From assembly GCF_048066175.1 (NCBI RefSeq), contig NZ_JBLTXA010000022.1, positions 14,665-78,664 on the forward strand: a DNA stretch of 64,000 nucleotides, written 5' to 3'. The translations under genes and the position numbers were made by a program. The notes below the pieces were generated by a model. That model did not search any database, was not told where the DNA came from, and saw only the letters and a list, made by a program, of their open reading frames with translations. Each line of letters begins with the position of its first letter. Position 1 is the first letter of the stretch. Below are positions 54,673 to 63,977 of this stretch, in pieces. Source of the stretch: Niveispirillum fermenti (GTDB lineage: Bacteria > Pseudomonadota > Alphaproteobacteria > Azospirillales > Azospirillaceae).

Positions 54673-57630
54673 TCAGGCGGCCTTCCTGCTACGGGGCTTG
54701 GCCAGCTTCACGGGCTCTGGTTCCCCTTCCGGCTCGGCCAGGGCGGCCAGCAGGGAGGCGCGGATATCGGCCAGCTTGCGCTCGTGCGTGATCTTCAGGC
54801 CGAACACATCCTTCACATAGAACACGTCGATGGCGACATTGCCATAGGTGGAGATCTTGGCCGAGGCGATCTGCAGGTTGGCCTGGGTCAATGTCCGGGT
54901 CAGCAGATAGAGCAGGCCCGGCCGGTCGCGGCCGTTCACCTCGATCACCGTGTGGTTGCCTGTGGCGGTATTGTCCACAAGCACGCGCGGCGCCACCTTG
55001 AAGGCGCGGGTCCGCGCCGTCTGTGGCGGCCGGCGCCGGGCCAGCTCATCGGCCAGCCGCAATTCGCCGGCCAGCACCTTGTCCACCATCACCGACAGGC
55101 GTGCCAGCTTGTCCCCGCTGTCGAACGCGCCGCCACCGGCCGCATGCACCGTGAACACGTCCAGCGCCATGCCGTTGGTCATGGTGAAGATGCGGGCATT
55201 GACGATATCCGCCCCGGCCAGGGCCAGCGCCCCCGCCAGGCGGGAGAACAGGCCCGGATGGTCGGCCGTATAGACGGTCACCTCCGTGATGGTCCGGCCA
55301 CGATCGATGCGCGTATCCAGGGTCAGCGGCGCGCGCGTCCGTTCGGCCTCGCGCATCAGGCGGGCGTGGTGGGCCAGCGTCTGGGTGTTGAAGCCCAGCC
55401 AATAGGCGGGATAGGCACGGGCCAGATGCGCGTCGATATCGTCTGCCGACCAGTCGGTCAGGGCGGTGCGCAGGCTGGCCTGTGCCGCCGCCACGCGGGC
55501 GTCACGCCCCTCGGTGCCGACGGTGCCGGACATGTGTTCCTCGCTCCGGCGGAAAAGCTGGCGCAGCAGCGTGGCTTTCCAGCCGTTCCAGCGGCCGGGA
55601 CCCACGGCCCGGATATCGGCCACGGTCAGGCACAACAGCAGCTTCAGGCGCTCCGGGCTCTGCACCAGGTCGACGAACTTGCCGATCGTCACCTCGTCAT
55701 CCAGGTCGCGCTTGAAGGCGGTGGCCGACATGGCCAGGTGCCAGCGCACCAGCCAGACGACGGTCTCCGTCTCCTCCTCGCTCATCCCCAGGCGGGGGCA
55801 CAGTTTCTCCGCCACCTTGGCGCCCAGGATGGAATGATCGCCGCCGCGGCCCTTGGCGATGTCATGCACCAGCATGGCGACATAGAGCGCGCGGCGGGAA
55901 TTGACGGTGTGGATCACCTCCGACGCCAGCGGCACCTCGCCCGTCAGGTTCCCCTGCTCGATCTGGTGCAGGATGCCCACGGCGAACAGCGTATGCTCGT
56001 CCACCGTGAAATGATGGTACATGTCGAACTGCATCATGCCGACGATGCGGCCGAAATCCGGCACGAACCGGCCCAGCACGCCGGCCTCGTTCATGCGGCG
56101 CAGCGCCACTTCCGGGTCCTTGCGCGACGACAGGATCTCCAGGAACAGGCGGTTGGCCTCCCTGTCCTCCCGCAGCTTCGTGCCGATGCTGGACAGGGCG
56201 CGGGTGATGGCCCGCAGGGCGTTGGGATGGATGTCCAGCTCGTTTTCCTGCGCCACATGGAACAGGCGGATCATGTCGACGGGATGATCCTTGAAATGCC
56301 GGTCGGACTTCACGTTCAGGCGGCCGGCATCCAGGGTGAACCCCTCGAAATCGGCGCGCACGAAGGCGCGGCGCAGGAAGGCGAAGCGCGGCACGCGCTT
56401 GTTCTCCTGCTCCAGGTTGGCGCAGAAGATGCGGGTCAGGTCGCCGACATCCTTGGCGGTCATGAAGTAATGCTTCATGAACCGTTCCACGGCATTGCTG
56501 CCGGCATGCTCGGTATAGCCCAGGCGGCGGGCCATCTCGGCCTGCATGTCGAAGGTCAGGCGGTCTTCCTGCCGGCCCGTCAGGTAATGCAACTGGCAGC
56601 GGGCGGCCCACAGGAAGGACTCCGCCTTGGCGAAGCGCTGTGCTTCCTCTGCCAAAAGCACGCCCTTGGCGACCAGCCCCTCCACCTCATCCACCTGATA
56701 GGCGTATTTGGCGATCCAGAACAGGGTCTGCAGGTCGCGCAGGCCGCCCTTGCCCTCCTTGATGTTGGGTTCCAGCACATAGCGGCTGTCGCCCATCTTG
56801 CGGTGGCGGTCGTTGCGTTCCCCCATCTTGGCTTCGATGAAGGCGGTGACGCTTCCCGTGGCGGCCACCACATCCCTGGCGAAGCGCTGGCGCAGTTCCT
56901 TGAACAGCACCGCTTCCCCCCACAGGAACCGCGCTTCCAGCAGGCTGGTGCGGATGGTCATGTCCTCCAGCGACAGGCGGATGCATTCATCCACCGACCG
57001 CACGGCATGCCCGACCTTCCAGCCCAGGTCCCACAGCAGGTAGAGCATGTACTCCACCACCTGTTCCACGCGCGGCGTGCGCTTGTAGGGCAGCAGGAAC
57101 AGCAGGTCCACATCGGAATAAGGCGCCATCTCCCCGCGGCCATAGCCGCCGATGGCTACAACGGCCAGCCGTTCCCCCTTGGTCAGTTCGGCCGTGGGAT
57201 AGACATGGTCCAGCGTGAAATCGGCCAGGGCCTGCACGATGGCATCGGTCAGCCTGGCCGTCTGATGGACGCAATCATCGCCGCGATGGCGTGCCTCGAA
57301 CCGGGACCGGATGGCGGCGCGCCCTTCCTCCAGCACGGATTTCAGCAGGGCCAGCACGGGCGGGCGCAGCCGGTCGATGCTGCAATCATGCTGTTCGACC
57401 AGGGCGTTCAGGCGCTTGGTGACGGTGCCACGGCCAGGGATGGCGGGATGGCGCACGCCATCGCCCCGGCGGGCGGAGGCGGGGTGCAGCTTGACCGGGC
57501 CGGTGGTGCCGGGCGGATTGGCGGACGGGATCGTATCGGGCATCTCTTCATTTCCGGGCATGTCCCTGCGCGACATCATGCCACGAAACATGCTGAAAGG
57601 CTTTGTCCTTCCGTATGTGAGAAGCCCCAT
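54673..57630 (-). CDS. glnD: Bifunctional uridylyltransferase/uridylyl-removing enzyme
   Basis: PII uridylyltransferase GlnD, the nitrogen sensor that modifies GlnB/GlnK. Domains in order: nucleotidyltransferase with AIGGYGRGEMAPYSDVDLLF (about residues 160-178), central HD domain (MLVHDIAKGRGGDHSILG), and two C-terminal ACT domains (DHPGLFSRLAGALALAGADI, DRPGLLYLLTRTLTQANLQI) that bind glutamine. Start at the ATG at 57630 gives 985 residues, a little longer than usual; GGGAGAGGG lies just upstream. In-frame codons up to 57804 look non-conserved. Confidence 0.95.
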   Translation of the reverse strand: MGLLTYGRTKPFSMFRGMMSRRDMPGNEEMPDTIPSANPPGTTGPVKLHPASARRGDGVRHPAIPGRGTVTKRLNALVEQHDCSIDRLRPPVLALLKSVLEEGRAAIRSRFEARHRGDDCVHQTARLTDAIVQALADFTLDHVYPTAELTKGERLAVVAIGGYGRGEMAPYSDVDLLFLLPYKRTPRVEQVVEYMLYLLWDLGWKVGHAVRSVDECIRLSLEDMTIRTSLLEARFLWGEAVLFKELRQRFARDVVAATGSVTAFIEAKMGERNDRHRKMGDSRYVLEPNIKEGKGGLRDLQTLFWIAKYAYQVDEVEGLVAKGVLLAEEAQRFAKAESFLWAARCQLHYLTGRQEDRLTFDMQAEMARRLGYTEHAGSNAVERFMKHYFMTAKDVGDLTRIFCANLEQENKRVPRFAFLRRAFVRADFEGFTLDAGRLNVKSDRHFKDHPVDMIRLFHVAQENELDIHPNALRAITRALSSIGTKLREDREANRLFLEILSSRKDPEVALRRMNEAGVLGRFVPDFGRIVGMMQFDMYHHFTVDEHTLFAVGILHQIEQGNLTGEVPLASEVIHTVNSRRALYVAMLVHDIAKGRGGDHSILGAKVAEKLCPRLGMSEEETETVVWLVRWHLAMSATAFKRDLDDEVTIGKFVDLVQSPERLKLLLCLTVADIRAVGPGRWNGWKATLLRQLFRRSEEHMSGTVGTEGRDARVAAAQASLRTALTDWSADDIDAHLARAYPAYWLGFNTQTLAHHARLMREAERTRAPLTLDTRIDRGRTITEVTVYTADHPGLFSRLAGALALAGADIVNARIFTMTNGMALDVFTVHAAGGGAFDSGDKLARLSVMVDKVLAGELRLADELARRRPPQTARTRAFKVAPRVLVDNTATGNHTVIEVNGRDRPGLLYLLTRTLTQANLQIASAKISTYGNVAIDVFYVKDVFGLKITHERKLADIRASLLAALAEPEGEPEPVKLAKPRSRKAA

Positions 57631-57691
57631 ATACCCTCTCCCTGCATTGATTTTTATCGAAACCCTGCTTGCGCCCGCCCCGGACGGGCCT

Positions 57692-58207
57692 TCACCTCCG
57701 CATGGCGCCCGCCAGAAGGCGCCGGGCGTTCTGGTTGGTTGCACGGTGATAGGGGGCGATGCCGCGCCCGCCCAGGCGGCTGGCTTCCAGCGCCATGCGG
57801 CCACAGGCGATCTCCGCGGCGTTCAGGCTGGTCTCCACATAATTGCCGGCCGCCCCGCCATAGCGGACGGGATCGGGTGGTGCCGCCAGGGACATGCCGG
57901 CCTTGGCCTGGGCCATGGCCTGCTGGGCCGCCCATTCCAGCCAGATGTCGCAAAGCGACCACATGCCGGCCGTCAGCGCGCGCTGGGCCTCCAGCGCCGC
58001 TTCCATCTTTTCCCAGACCATGGTGGTGAATTCGGGGTCCTTCAGCCGTGCCGGGTCGCAGCCCGCGGCGGCCAGGCGGATGGTGCGCAGACACATGGTC
58101 TGCTGCGCCGCCCACAGGGTCTCCCCGATGACAAGGCCGGTGGTGGCGATTTCCGCGGCGACTTCCACGCCGCGGATAGCCAAGGGTGGTGCGGACCTGC
58201 GGGCCAT
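57692..58207 (-). CDS. Phasin-like protein
   Basis: 171-residue mostly helical protein: VEVAAEIATTGLVIGETLWA, PEFTTMVWEKMEAALEAQRA, MWSLCDIWLEWAAQQAMAQA (shown in pieces). Its amphipathic helices and size suggest a phasin-type granule-surface protein, but no firm family signature is visible. PHA granules are common in these bacteria. It lies 61 bp upstream of glnD on the same strand, without an obvious terminator between. Confidence 0.55.
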   Translation of the reverse strand: MARRSAPPLAIRGVEVAAEIATTGLVIGETLWAAQQTMCLRTIRLAAAGCDPARLKDPEFTTMVWEKMEAALEAQRALTAGMWSLCDIWLEWAAQQAMAQAKAGMSLAAPPDPVRYGGAAGNYVETSLNAAEIACGRMALEASRLGGRGIAPYHRATNQNARRLLAGAMRR

Positions 58208-58315
58208 GGCCGTCCCCTCATCGCTTCGGCGCCGGCCCCGATGACCGGGCGCCTTCGTCTGAGGGATCAGAGTGTCATGTTGCGCTGCAAAATACCCTGC
58301 GACGCTCGGTCACAG

Positions 58316-58375
58316 CACCGACCGCGGCACCGACCGCGGCAGGGGTCGCGGCAAGGATCGCGGCAGGGATAGCAG
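58316..58375. repeat. 12-bp tandem repeat (five units)
   Basis: Five 12-bp units run from 58316: two identical CACCGACCGCGG followed by CAGGGGTCGCGG, CAAGGATCGCGG and CAGGGATAGCAG. The array lies between bolA and the phasin-like gene and ends eight bases from the bolA stop. Confidence 0.7.
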
Positions 58376-58383
58376 CACCCTGG

Positions 58384-58668
58384 TCAGCCGGCCCCGGCTT
58401 CCGCCGGTGTCAGGGCCCGGACGGACAGGGCATGCACGCGCTCGGCCAGCTCGTCCGCGACGGCGCCATAGACCAGGCGCTGGCGTGCCACGCGCGACAG
58501 GCCCTGGAACCGGTCCGACACGATCACCAGATCGAAATGCGTCTCCCCGCCCGGATGGTCGGCACCCGCATGGCCGGCATGCTGGTGGGAGACATCCTTG
58601 ATGGTCATGCTGTGCGGGGTTAGAGCCTGTGTCAGCTTGTCCCGCATGCGGGTCGCATAGGTCGTCAT
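58384..58668 (-). CDS. bolA: BolA-family protein
   Basis: 94-residue BolA/IbaG protein with the class II KH-like fold, usually partnered with a monothiol glutaredoxin in Fe-S trafficking. Visible are ATRMRDKLTQALTPHSMTIK, the conserved HQHAGHAGADHPGGETHFDL histidine-rich loop that binds the cluster, and GLSRVARQRLVYGAVADEL. Start at the ATG at 58668. No grx gene is adjacent. It diverges from the DMT permease gene. Confidence 0.92.
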   Translation of the reverse strand: MTTYATRMRDKLTQALTPHSMTIKDVSHQHAGHAGADHPGGETHFDLVIVSDRFQGLSRVARQRLVYGAVADELAERVHALSVRALTPAEAGAG

Positions 58669-58751
58669 CCTGGTCCTCGGCGTCTGGTTCGGGTGCGGCC
58701 CCGCGCGGCGGGGCCTTCATGGCGTCATGGTTGAAGAGGTAGTGGAACATC

Positions 58752-59699
58752 ATGCCGGATACCAGCCTGCCGAAGACCGCAGCCGACGGGGATGCCGGGC
58801 AGGGCGGGGGCCCGGTCCCGCGGTCCACGGCGCTGGTCCTGCTGCTGCTGGTCATTCTGCTGTGGGGCGTCAACTGGCCCGTGATGAAGGAGGTGGTGGG
58901 CCATATGCCGCCGCTGACCTTCGCCGCCTCCCGCCTGCTGCTGGGGGCGCTGTCGCTGCTGGCCTTTGCGGCGGCCACGCGGCAATTGCGTGTGCCGCAC
59001 CGGGGCGACCTGCCGCTGCTGCTGTCGGTCGGCTTCATGCAGATGACGGTGTTCACGCTGCTGGTCACGGTCGCGGTGCAGCATGTGCCGGCCGGCCGGG
59101 CCGGCATCCTGGCCTATACCACGCCGCTGTGGGTCGTGCCGCTGGCCCTGGTCTTCCTGGGGGAAAGGGTCGGCTGGCTGAAGGCGCTGGGCCTGCTGGT
59201 GGGGCTGGCCGGGGTGCTGGTGCTGTTCAACCCGTCGGCCTTCGACTGGGCCGCCCCGCCGGTCCTGCTGGGCAACGGGCTGCTGATGCTGGCGGCCCTG
59301 ATCTGGGCGGTGAACATCGTGCATGTGCGTGCCCACCGCTGGATCGGCACGCCCCTGACCCTGGCCCCCTGGCAGATGGGCATGGCCGCCCTGCTGGCCA
59401 CGGCCGTGGCCCTGGCGCTGGAGGATGTGTCGCGCATCGACTGGTCGGGGCATCTGGTGGTGCTGCTGGTCTATAACGGTCCTATCGCCACGGCCTTCTG
59501 TTTCTGGGCCATGGTCACCGTCAACCGGGCCCTGCCGGCCATCACCACCTCGCTGGCCATGCTGGGGGTGCCCGTGGTGGGGCTGGTCGTGTCGGCGCTC
59601 TGGCTAGGGGAACCCCTGACCCTGACCAACCTAGCGGGGCTGGGCCTGATCGGCGCCGGCCTGGCGGCCGTGGCCCTGGCCGACACGCGCCGCGCCTGA
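58752..59699 (+). CDS. EamA/DMT-family permease
   Basis: 315-residue inner-membrane protein with ten predicted helices in two EamA repeats. The first repeat starts LVLLLLVILLWGVNWPVMKE and the second LLMLAALIWAVNIVHVRAHR, both with the WxxN motif of drug/metabolite transporters. Substrate unknown. An N-terminal cytoplasmic tail of about 28 residues precedes the first helix. Confidence 0.88.
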   Translation: MPDTSLPKTAADGDAGQGGGPVPRSTALVLLLLVILLWGVNWPVMKEVVGHMPPLTFAASRLLLGALSLLAFAAATRQLRVPHRGDLPLLLSVGFMQMTVFTLLVTVAVQHVPAGRAGILAYTTPLWVVPLALVFLGERVGWLKALGLLVGLAGVLVLFNPSAFDWAAPPVLLGNGLLMLAALIWAVNIVHVRAHRWIGTPLTLAPWQMGMAALLATAVALALEDVSRIDWSGHLVVLLVYNGPIATAFCFWAMVTVNRALPAITTSLAMLGVPVVGLVVSALWLGEPLTLTNLAGLGLIGAGLAAVALADTRRA

Positions 59700-59775
59700 C
59701 AATAGCGCTTCCTGCGCATCGGCTTTTCGTCGGGTCTCGCTTGTCAGGCGCGGGGCGTCCCCCCATACTTCGCCG

Positions 59776-60366
59776 ATGCATAAGAACAGGCCCGACCTCA
59801 GTTTCGATTTCCGGGAGGCGTCACGCACGCAGGTGCGGACGTGCGATCATCCCGGTTGTCTGGAGGCGGGCGAGCACCGTGCCCCCAAGGGGCGCAACCG
59901 GCTGAACGAATATTTCTGGTTCTGCCTGGGGCATGTGCGCGAATACAACAAGTCCTGGGACTATTACGCCGGCATGAGCCAGACGGAGATCGAGAGCCAT
60001 GTCCGGCAGGATACGACCTGGCAGCGACCGACCTGGCCCATGGGCGACTGGCGCACGCGCGAACGCAACATGCGCGACAAGGTCTTCAATGGCGGCTTCG
60101 CCTTCGGCGCCGAATGGTCGGGGGAGGAGGGGGAAGCCCGCCGTCCCCCGCGCCACCGGCCGCGCACCCCGGAGGAAGAGGCGCTGGCCGTCCTGGACCT
60201 GGGGCCCGATGCCGATTTCGCCACCATCAAGGCGCGGTACCGCCAGCTTGCCAAGCTGCATCACCCCGATGCCAATGGCGGCGCCAAAGAGGCGGAGGAA
60301 AAGCTGAAATCCATCAACCTGGCCTATAACACGCTGAAGGCCGCCCATGGCGGCGGCGCGCAATAG
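59776..60366 (+). CDS. J-domain protein (DnaJ-like, alphaproteobacterial type)
   Basis: 196-residue protein. The N-terminal half (TCDHPGCLEAGEHRAPKGRN, LNEYFWFCLGHVREYNKSWD, DYYAGMSQTEIESHVRQDTT) is a cysteine-containing domain peculiar to this family. The C-terminal 60 residues are a J domain with the HPD tripeptide in LAKLHHPDANGGAKEAEEK. It probably stimulates a DnaK-type chaperone. Many alphaproteobacteria have this gene next to bolA, cobS and cobT. Confidence 0.9.
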   Translation: MHKNRPDLSFDFREASRTQVRTCDHPGCLEAGEHRAPKGRNRLNEYFWFCLGHVREYNKSWDYYAGMSQTEIESHVRQDTTWQRPTWPMGDWRTRERNMRDKVFNGGFAFGAEWSGEEGEARRPPRHRPRTPEEEALAVLDLGPDADFATIKARYRQLAKLHHPDANGGAKEAEEKLKSINLAYNTLKAAHGGGAQ

Positions 60367-60410
60367 CCCCCCCGATCCCCTTGAACCGGCATCCGATCGA
60401 AACGTGAAGA

Positions 60411-61415
60411 ATGGCTTCTGACATGGTATCCAACAGCACGGCCACCCATCCCGAACTGCCCGACATCACGGTGTCCGTGCGCGAGGTTTTCGGTATCGAC
60501 AGCGACATGCGCGTTCCCGCCTTCTCGGTCGCCACCGAGCATGTGCCGGAACGGGACAAGGCCTATCGCTTCGACCGCGAGACGACGATGGCCATCCTGG
60601 CCGGCTTCGCCTACAACCGCCGCGTCATGATCCAGGGCTATCACGGCACGGGCAAGTCGACCCATATCGAACAGGTTGCCGCCCGCCTCAACTGGCCCTG
60701 CATCCGCGTCAACCTGGACAGCCACATCAGCCGTATCGACCTGATCGGCAAGGATGCCATCGTGCTGCGCGACGGCAAGCAGGTGACGGAATACCGCGAG
60801 GGCATCCTGCCCTGGGCGCTTCAGCACCCCTGCGCCGTGGTGTTCGATGAATATGACGCCGGCCGGCCCGACGTGATGTTCGTGATCCAGCGCGTGCTGG
60901 AGGTGGAAGGCAAGCTGACCCTGCTGGACCAGAACAAGGTCATCCGCCCGCACCCCGCCTTCCGTCTGTTCGCCACGGCCAACACCGTGGGCCTGGGCGA
61001 TACGACGGGCCTTTATCACGGCACCCAGCAGATCAACCAGGGCCAGATGGACCGCTGGAACATCGTGGCGACCCTGAATTATCTGCCGCATGCCGACGAG
61101 GTGCGGATCATCCTGGCCAAGGTGCCGGATTACGACAATGACGCGCAGCGCGGCACCGTCGCCGCCATGGTGCGCCTCGCGGAAATGACGCGCAGCGGCT
61201 TCATCGCCGGCGACATTTCCACGGTGATGAGCCCGCGCACCGTCATCACCTGGGCTCAGAACGCGGCCATTTTCGGCGGTGATGTCGGGTTCGCCTTCCG
61301 TGTCTCCTTCCTCAACAAGTGCGACGAGGTGGAACGCGCGACGGTGGCCGAATATTACCAGCGCTGTTTCGGCCAGGAACTGCCGACGGGCGCCTTCAAG
61401 GGCACGCTGGTCTGA
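60411..61415 (+). CDS. cobS: Cobaltochelatase subunit CobS
   Basis: AAA+ subunit of the aerobic CobNST cobaltochelatase, which inserts Co into hydrogenobyrinate diamide during B12 synthesis. 334 residues. The Walker A motif is QGYHGTGKSTHIEQVAARL near residue 77, Walker B is PCAVVFDEYDAGRPDVMFV, and HPAFRLFATANTVGLGDTTG is the sensor region. Ends QELPTGAFKGTLV, the family end. cobT follows after a small secreted-protein gene; cobN is not in the window. Confidence 0.96.
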   Translation: MASDMVSNSTATHPELPDITVSVREVFGIDSDMRVPAFSVATEHVPERDKAYRFDRETTMAILAGFAYNRRVMIQGYHGTGKSTHIEQVAARLNWPCIRVNLDSHISRIDLIGKDAIVLRDGKQVTEYREGILPWALQHPCAVVFDEYDAGRPDVMFVIQRVLEVEGKLTLLDQNKVIRPHPAFRLFATANTVGLGDTTGLYHGTQQINQGQMDRWNIVATLNYLPHADEVRIILAKVPDYDNDAQRGTVAAMVRLAEMTRSGFIAGDISTVMSPRTVITWAQNAAIFGGDVGFAFRVSFLNKCDEVERATVAEYYQRCFGQELPTGAFKGTLV

Positions 61416-61437
61416 CGCAGGGGGTCTGCGCGGGGCA

Positions 61438-61470
61438 GCACCGGATGCCGGCCGGAGGGCCGGCCGGTGC
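61438..61470 (+). terminator. GC-rich hairpin after cobS
   Basis: A 13-bp stem interrupted by a 3-nt bulge (GCACCGG..CCGGCC/GGCCGG..CCGGTGC) starts 22 bp after the cobS stop. It has no T-run; could slow polymerase or stabilise the cobS mRNA end. Confidence 0.35.
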
Positions 61471-61650
61471 CCGGGTACCGGTCGGCCGCGGGGGACCCCG
61501 ATGTTCGGCCCGTGCCGGCTGGGGCCGGTTTCCCCCTTCTACCCCCTTTTTTCCGCGCGATTGCCTGGAAAACAGCCAATTGTCCGCTTCCCCGATTTCC
61601 GTTACCGTCACCCACGGGGCTGAAATTTCGGACTTTGGGAGAATGCGAGG

Positions 61651-61935
61651 ATGACGAAGCGCTTTTTGGCGGTCGCGGCGGCCATGTTGACCGCCCTTCC
61701 GCTGCTGTCCGGGCCGGTGATGGCGCAGGACAAGCCGACGGGCAAGACAGAAGAGGTGAAGCCGGATGACGGCAAGCTGATCTGCCGCACCGACAACCCG
61801 ACGGGTACGCGCGTGGGTGCCAAGAAAGTATGCAAGACCCGCACGGAATGGGCCGAATTCGTCCGCCAGCAGCGTGAGGACACGCAGCGCGTCCAGAACG
61901 AGGCCTTGAATGAGCGAATCCAGTCGGGCAACTGA
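61651..61935 (+). CDS. Small secreted protein of unknown function
   Basis: 94-residue protein with a signal peptide (MTKRFLAVAAAMLTALPLLS, cleavage probably after PVMAQ near residue 26). The mature part, DKPTGKTEEVKPDDGKLICR then TDNPTGTRVGAKKVCKTRTE with WAEFVRQQREDTQRVQNEAL, has two cysteines that could form a disulfide and a charged helical tail. I recognise this as a small periplasmic family with an ICRxxxxTGTR-type core seen in several alphaproteobacteria, role unknown. A strong terminator follows. Confidence 0.8.
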   Translation: MTKRFLAVAAAMLTALPLLSGPVMAQDKPTGKTEEVKPDDGKLICRTDNPTGTRVGAKKVCKTRTEWAEFVRQQREDTQRVQNEALNERIQSGN

Positions 61936-61978
61936 CCGCTGATCGGCGCAGTACCGGGTTGATGGGGCGACCGGGTGA

Positions 61979-62017
61979 AACGGATGGGCGGGAAGCTGCC
62001 CATCCGTTATTGTTTGT
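61979..62017 (+). terminator. Rho-independent terminator
   Basis: An 11-bp perfect stem (61979-61989 with 61998-62008) with an 8-nt loop is followed by ATTGTTTGT. It separates the small secreted-protein gene from cobT. Confidence 0.8.
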
Positions 62018-62066
62018 GCCGGCGGCATGGCCGCCATCGGCAGCAGACCAGCATCGAAGCGGACCC

Positions 62067-63956
62067 ATGACCCAGGAATCCCCCGTCGAGACCTTCAAGC
62101 GCGCGACCACCGCAACCCTGCGGGCCATGGCCGACCGCAAGGATCTGGTGGTTGGTTTCTCGTCGGAGCCGCCGGGGCTGGCCGGTGCGCGTGTGCGCGT
62201 GCCCCTGCCGCCGCGCGACCTGAACCCCCGCGAGGTGGCCAATGTCCGGGGTTCCGCCGATGCCGCGGCCCTGCGCCTGCGCCACCATGATGCGGCCGTG
62301 CATGCCAACCGCATGCCTGTCAGCGAACAGGCCCGCCTGTCCTTCGATGCGCTGGAACAGGCCCGGGTGGAAGCCATCGGCGCCACGCAGATGGCCGGCG
62401 TGGCCGGCAACCTTGCCGCCGCGCTGGAGGAGAAATATCGCCGCCTGGGCTTCGACCGGCTCAACGATCCCGAACAGGTGCCCGTTCCCGATGTGCTGCG
62501 CCTTCTGGCGCGCGAGGCGATGACCGGCGCAAGGCCGCCGGAAAGCGCGCGGACCGCCATCGATCTTTGGCGCGGCAAGGTGGCGGAGAAGCTGGGCCAC
62601 GGGCTGGACGGGCTGGCCGCCGTGATGGAGAACCAGGACGCCTATGCAAGGGCCGTGCGCCGTCTGCTGTCCGATATGGATATGGATGTGGGGGCCGAGC
62701 CCGACAGCCAGGACGGGGAGCAGGACGACGCACCGGACAACCCCGACAGCGGCGGCGACGACGACAAGGAGATGGACGGCCAGGGCGGGCAGCAGCAGTC
62801 CGGCGAGGATCAGTCCCAGGACATGCAGGACCAGGAGCAGCAGCGCCGGTCGGAGGAGGCGGGCGCCGGGGAGGAGGGGGAGCAGGCCGAAGGCGAGTTG
62901 GGCGAGGGCGAGGGATCGGAGGAACCGGGTCCCCCCGGCACCAGGCCGCGGGCCGAACGCGGCCGAAACGAGCCCGACGCCGGGGCCTACAAGCCCTATA
63001 CCACCGCCTTCGACGAGGTGGTGGACGCCGCCGACCTGTGCGACGCCGACGAGCTGACGCGCCTGCGCCTGATGCTGGACCAGCAATTGCAGAACCTGCA
63101 GGGCGTGATCTCCAAGCTGGCCAACCGCCTGCAGCGCCGCCTGCTGGCCAAGCAGACCCGGTCCTGGGAGTTCGACCTGGAGGAGGGGATGCTGGATGCG
63201 GCGCGGCTGGCCCGTGTCGTCATCAACCCCACCATGCCCCTGTCGTTCAAGCGCGAGAACGAGACCGATTTCCGTGATACCGTCGTCACGTTGCTGATCG
63301 ACAATTCCGGATCGATGCGTGGGCGGCCCATCTCCATCGCGGCCATGAGCGCCGACATCCTGTCACGCACGCTGGAACGCTGTGGCGTGAAGGTGGAGAT
63401 CCTGGGCTTCACGACGCGCGCCTGGAAGGGCGGGCAATCGCGGGAAAACTGGATCGCCGCCGGCAAGCCGCCGGCACCGGGGCGCCTGAACGACCTGCGC
63501 CACATCATCTATAAGGGGGCCGACGCCCCCTGGCGCCGCGTGCGCCGCAATCTGGGCCTGATGCTGCGCGAAGGCATCCTGAAGGAGAATATCGACGGCG
63601 AGGCCCTGATGTGGGCGCATAACCGCCTGCTGGGCCGTTCCGAACAGCGCCGCATCCTGATGGTGATCAGCGACGGCGCCCCCGTGGATGACAGCACGCT
63701 GTCGGTCAACAGCGGCTCCTACCTGGAAAAGCATCTGCGCAGCGTCATCGAATGGATCGAGACCCGCAGCCCCGTCGAACTGGTCGCCATCGGCATCGGC
63801 CATGACGTCACCCGTTATTACCGCCGGGCCGTCACGATCATCGATGCCGAACAGTTGGGTGGCACCATGATGGAGAAGCTGGCCGAGCTGTTCGACGAGG
63901 ATACGCGCCGCGGCTGGGGCGCCGCGCCGGCCCGCGCCGCCGGCGGACGCCGGTAA
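62067..63956 (+). CDS. cobT: Cobaltochelatase subunit CobT
   Basis: CobT forms the cap of the CobST chaperone for CobN. 629 residues from the ATG at 62067 (MTQESPVETFKRATTATLRA). The N-terminal part is helical; an acidic Gln/Glu/Asp-rich linker (about residues 210-300) follows, as in other CobT proteins; the C-terminal von Willebrand A domain has the MIDAS motif LLIDNSGSMRGRPIS near residue 411 and ISDGAPVDDSTLSVN. The stop is 21 bp before a repeat copy at the window edge. A terminator upstream implies its own promoter. Confidence 0.95.
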   Translation: MTQESPVETFKRATTATLRAMADRKDLVVGFSSEPPGLAGARVRVPLPPRDLNPREVANVRGSADAAALRLRHHDAAVHANRMPVSEQARLSFDALEQARVEAIGATQMAGVAGNLAAALEEKYRRLGFDRLNDPEQVPVPDVLRLLAREAMTGARPPESARTAIDLWRGKVAEKLGHGLDGLAAVMENQDAYARAVRRLLSDMDMDVGAEPDSQDGEQDDAPDNPDSGGDDDKEMDGQGGQQQSGEDQSQDMQDQEQQRRSEEAGAGEEGEQAEGELGEGEGSEEPGPPGTRPRAERGRNEPDAGAYKPYTTAFDEVVDAADLCDADELTRLRLMLDQQLQNLQGVISKLANRLQRRLLAKQTRSWEFDLEEGMLDAARLARVVINPTMPLSFKRENETDFRDTVVTLLIDNSGSMRGRPISIAAMSADILSRTLERCGVKVEILGFTTRAWKGGQSRENWIAAGKPPAPGRLNDLRHIIYKGADAPWRRVRRNLGLMLREGILKENIDGEALMWAHNRLLGRSEQRRILMVISDGAPVDDSTLSVNSGSYLEKHLRSVIEWIETRSPVELVAIGIGHDVTRYYRRAVTIIDAEQLGGTMMEKLAELFDEDTRRGWGAAPARAAGGRR

Positions 63957-63977
63957 CGCGCCCGCGCCCCCGACCTC

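Noticed and set aside
54784..58029. A 1081-codon frame on the plus strand opposite glnD
   Set aside because: No known motif, and glnD is intact on the minus strand with all four domains.
58727..59476. A 249-codon open frame overlapping the DMT permease in another frame
   Set aside because: Low-complexity Gly/Ala/Arg sequence, whereas the overlapping permease frame has ten clear membrane helices.
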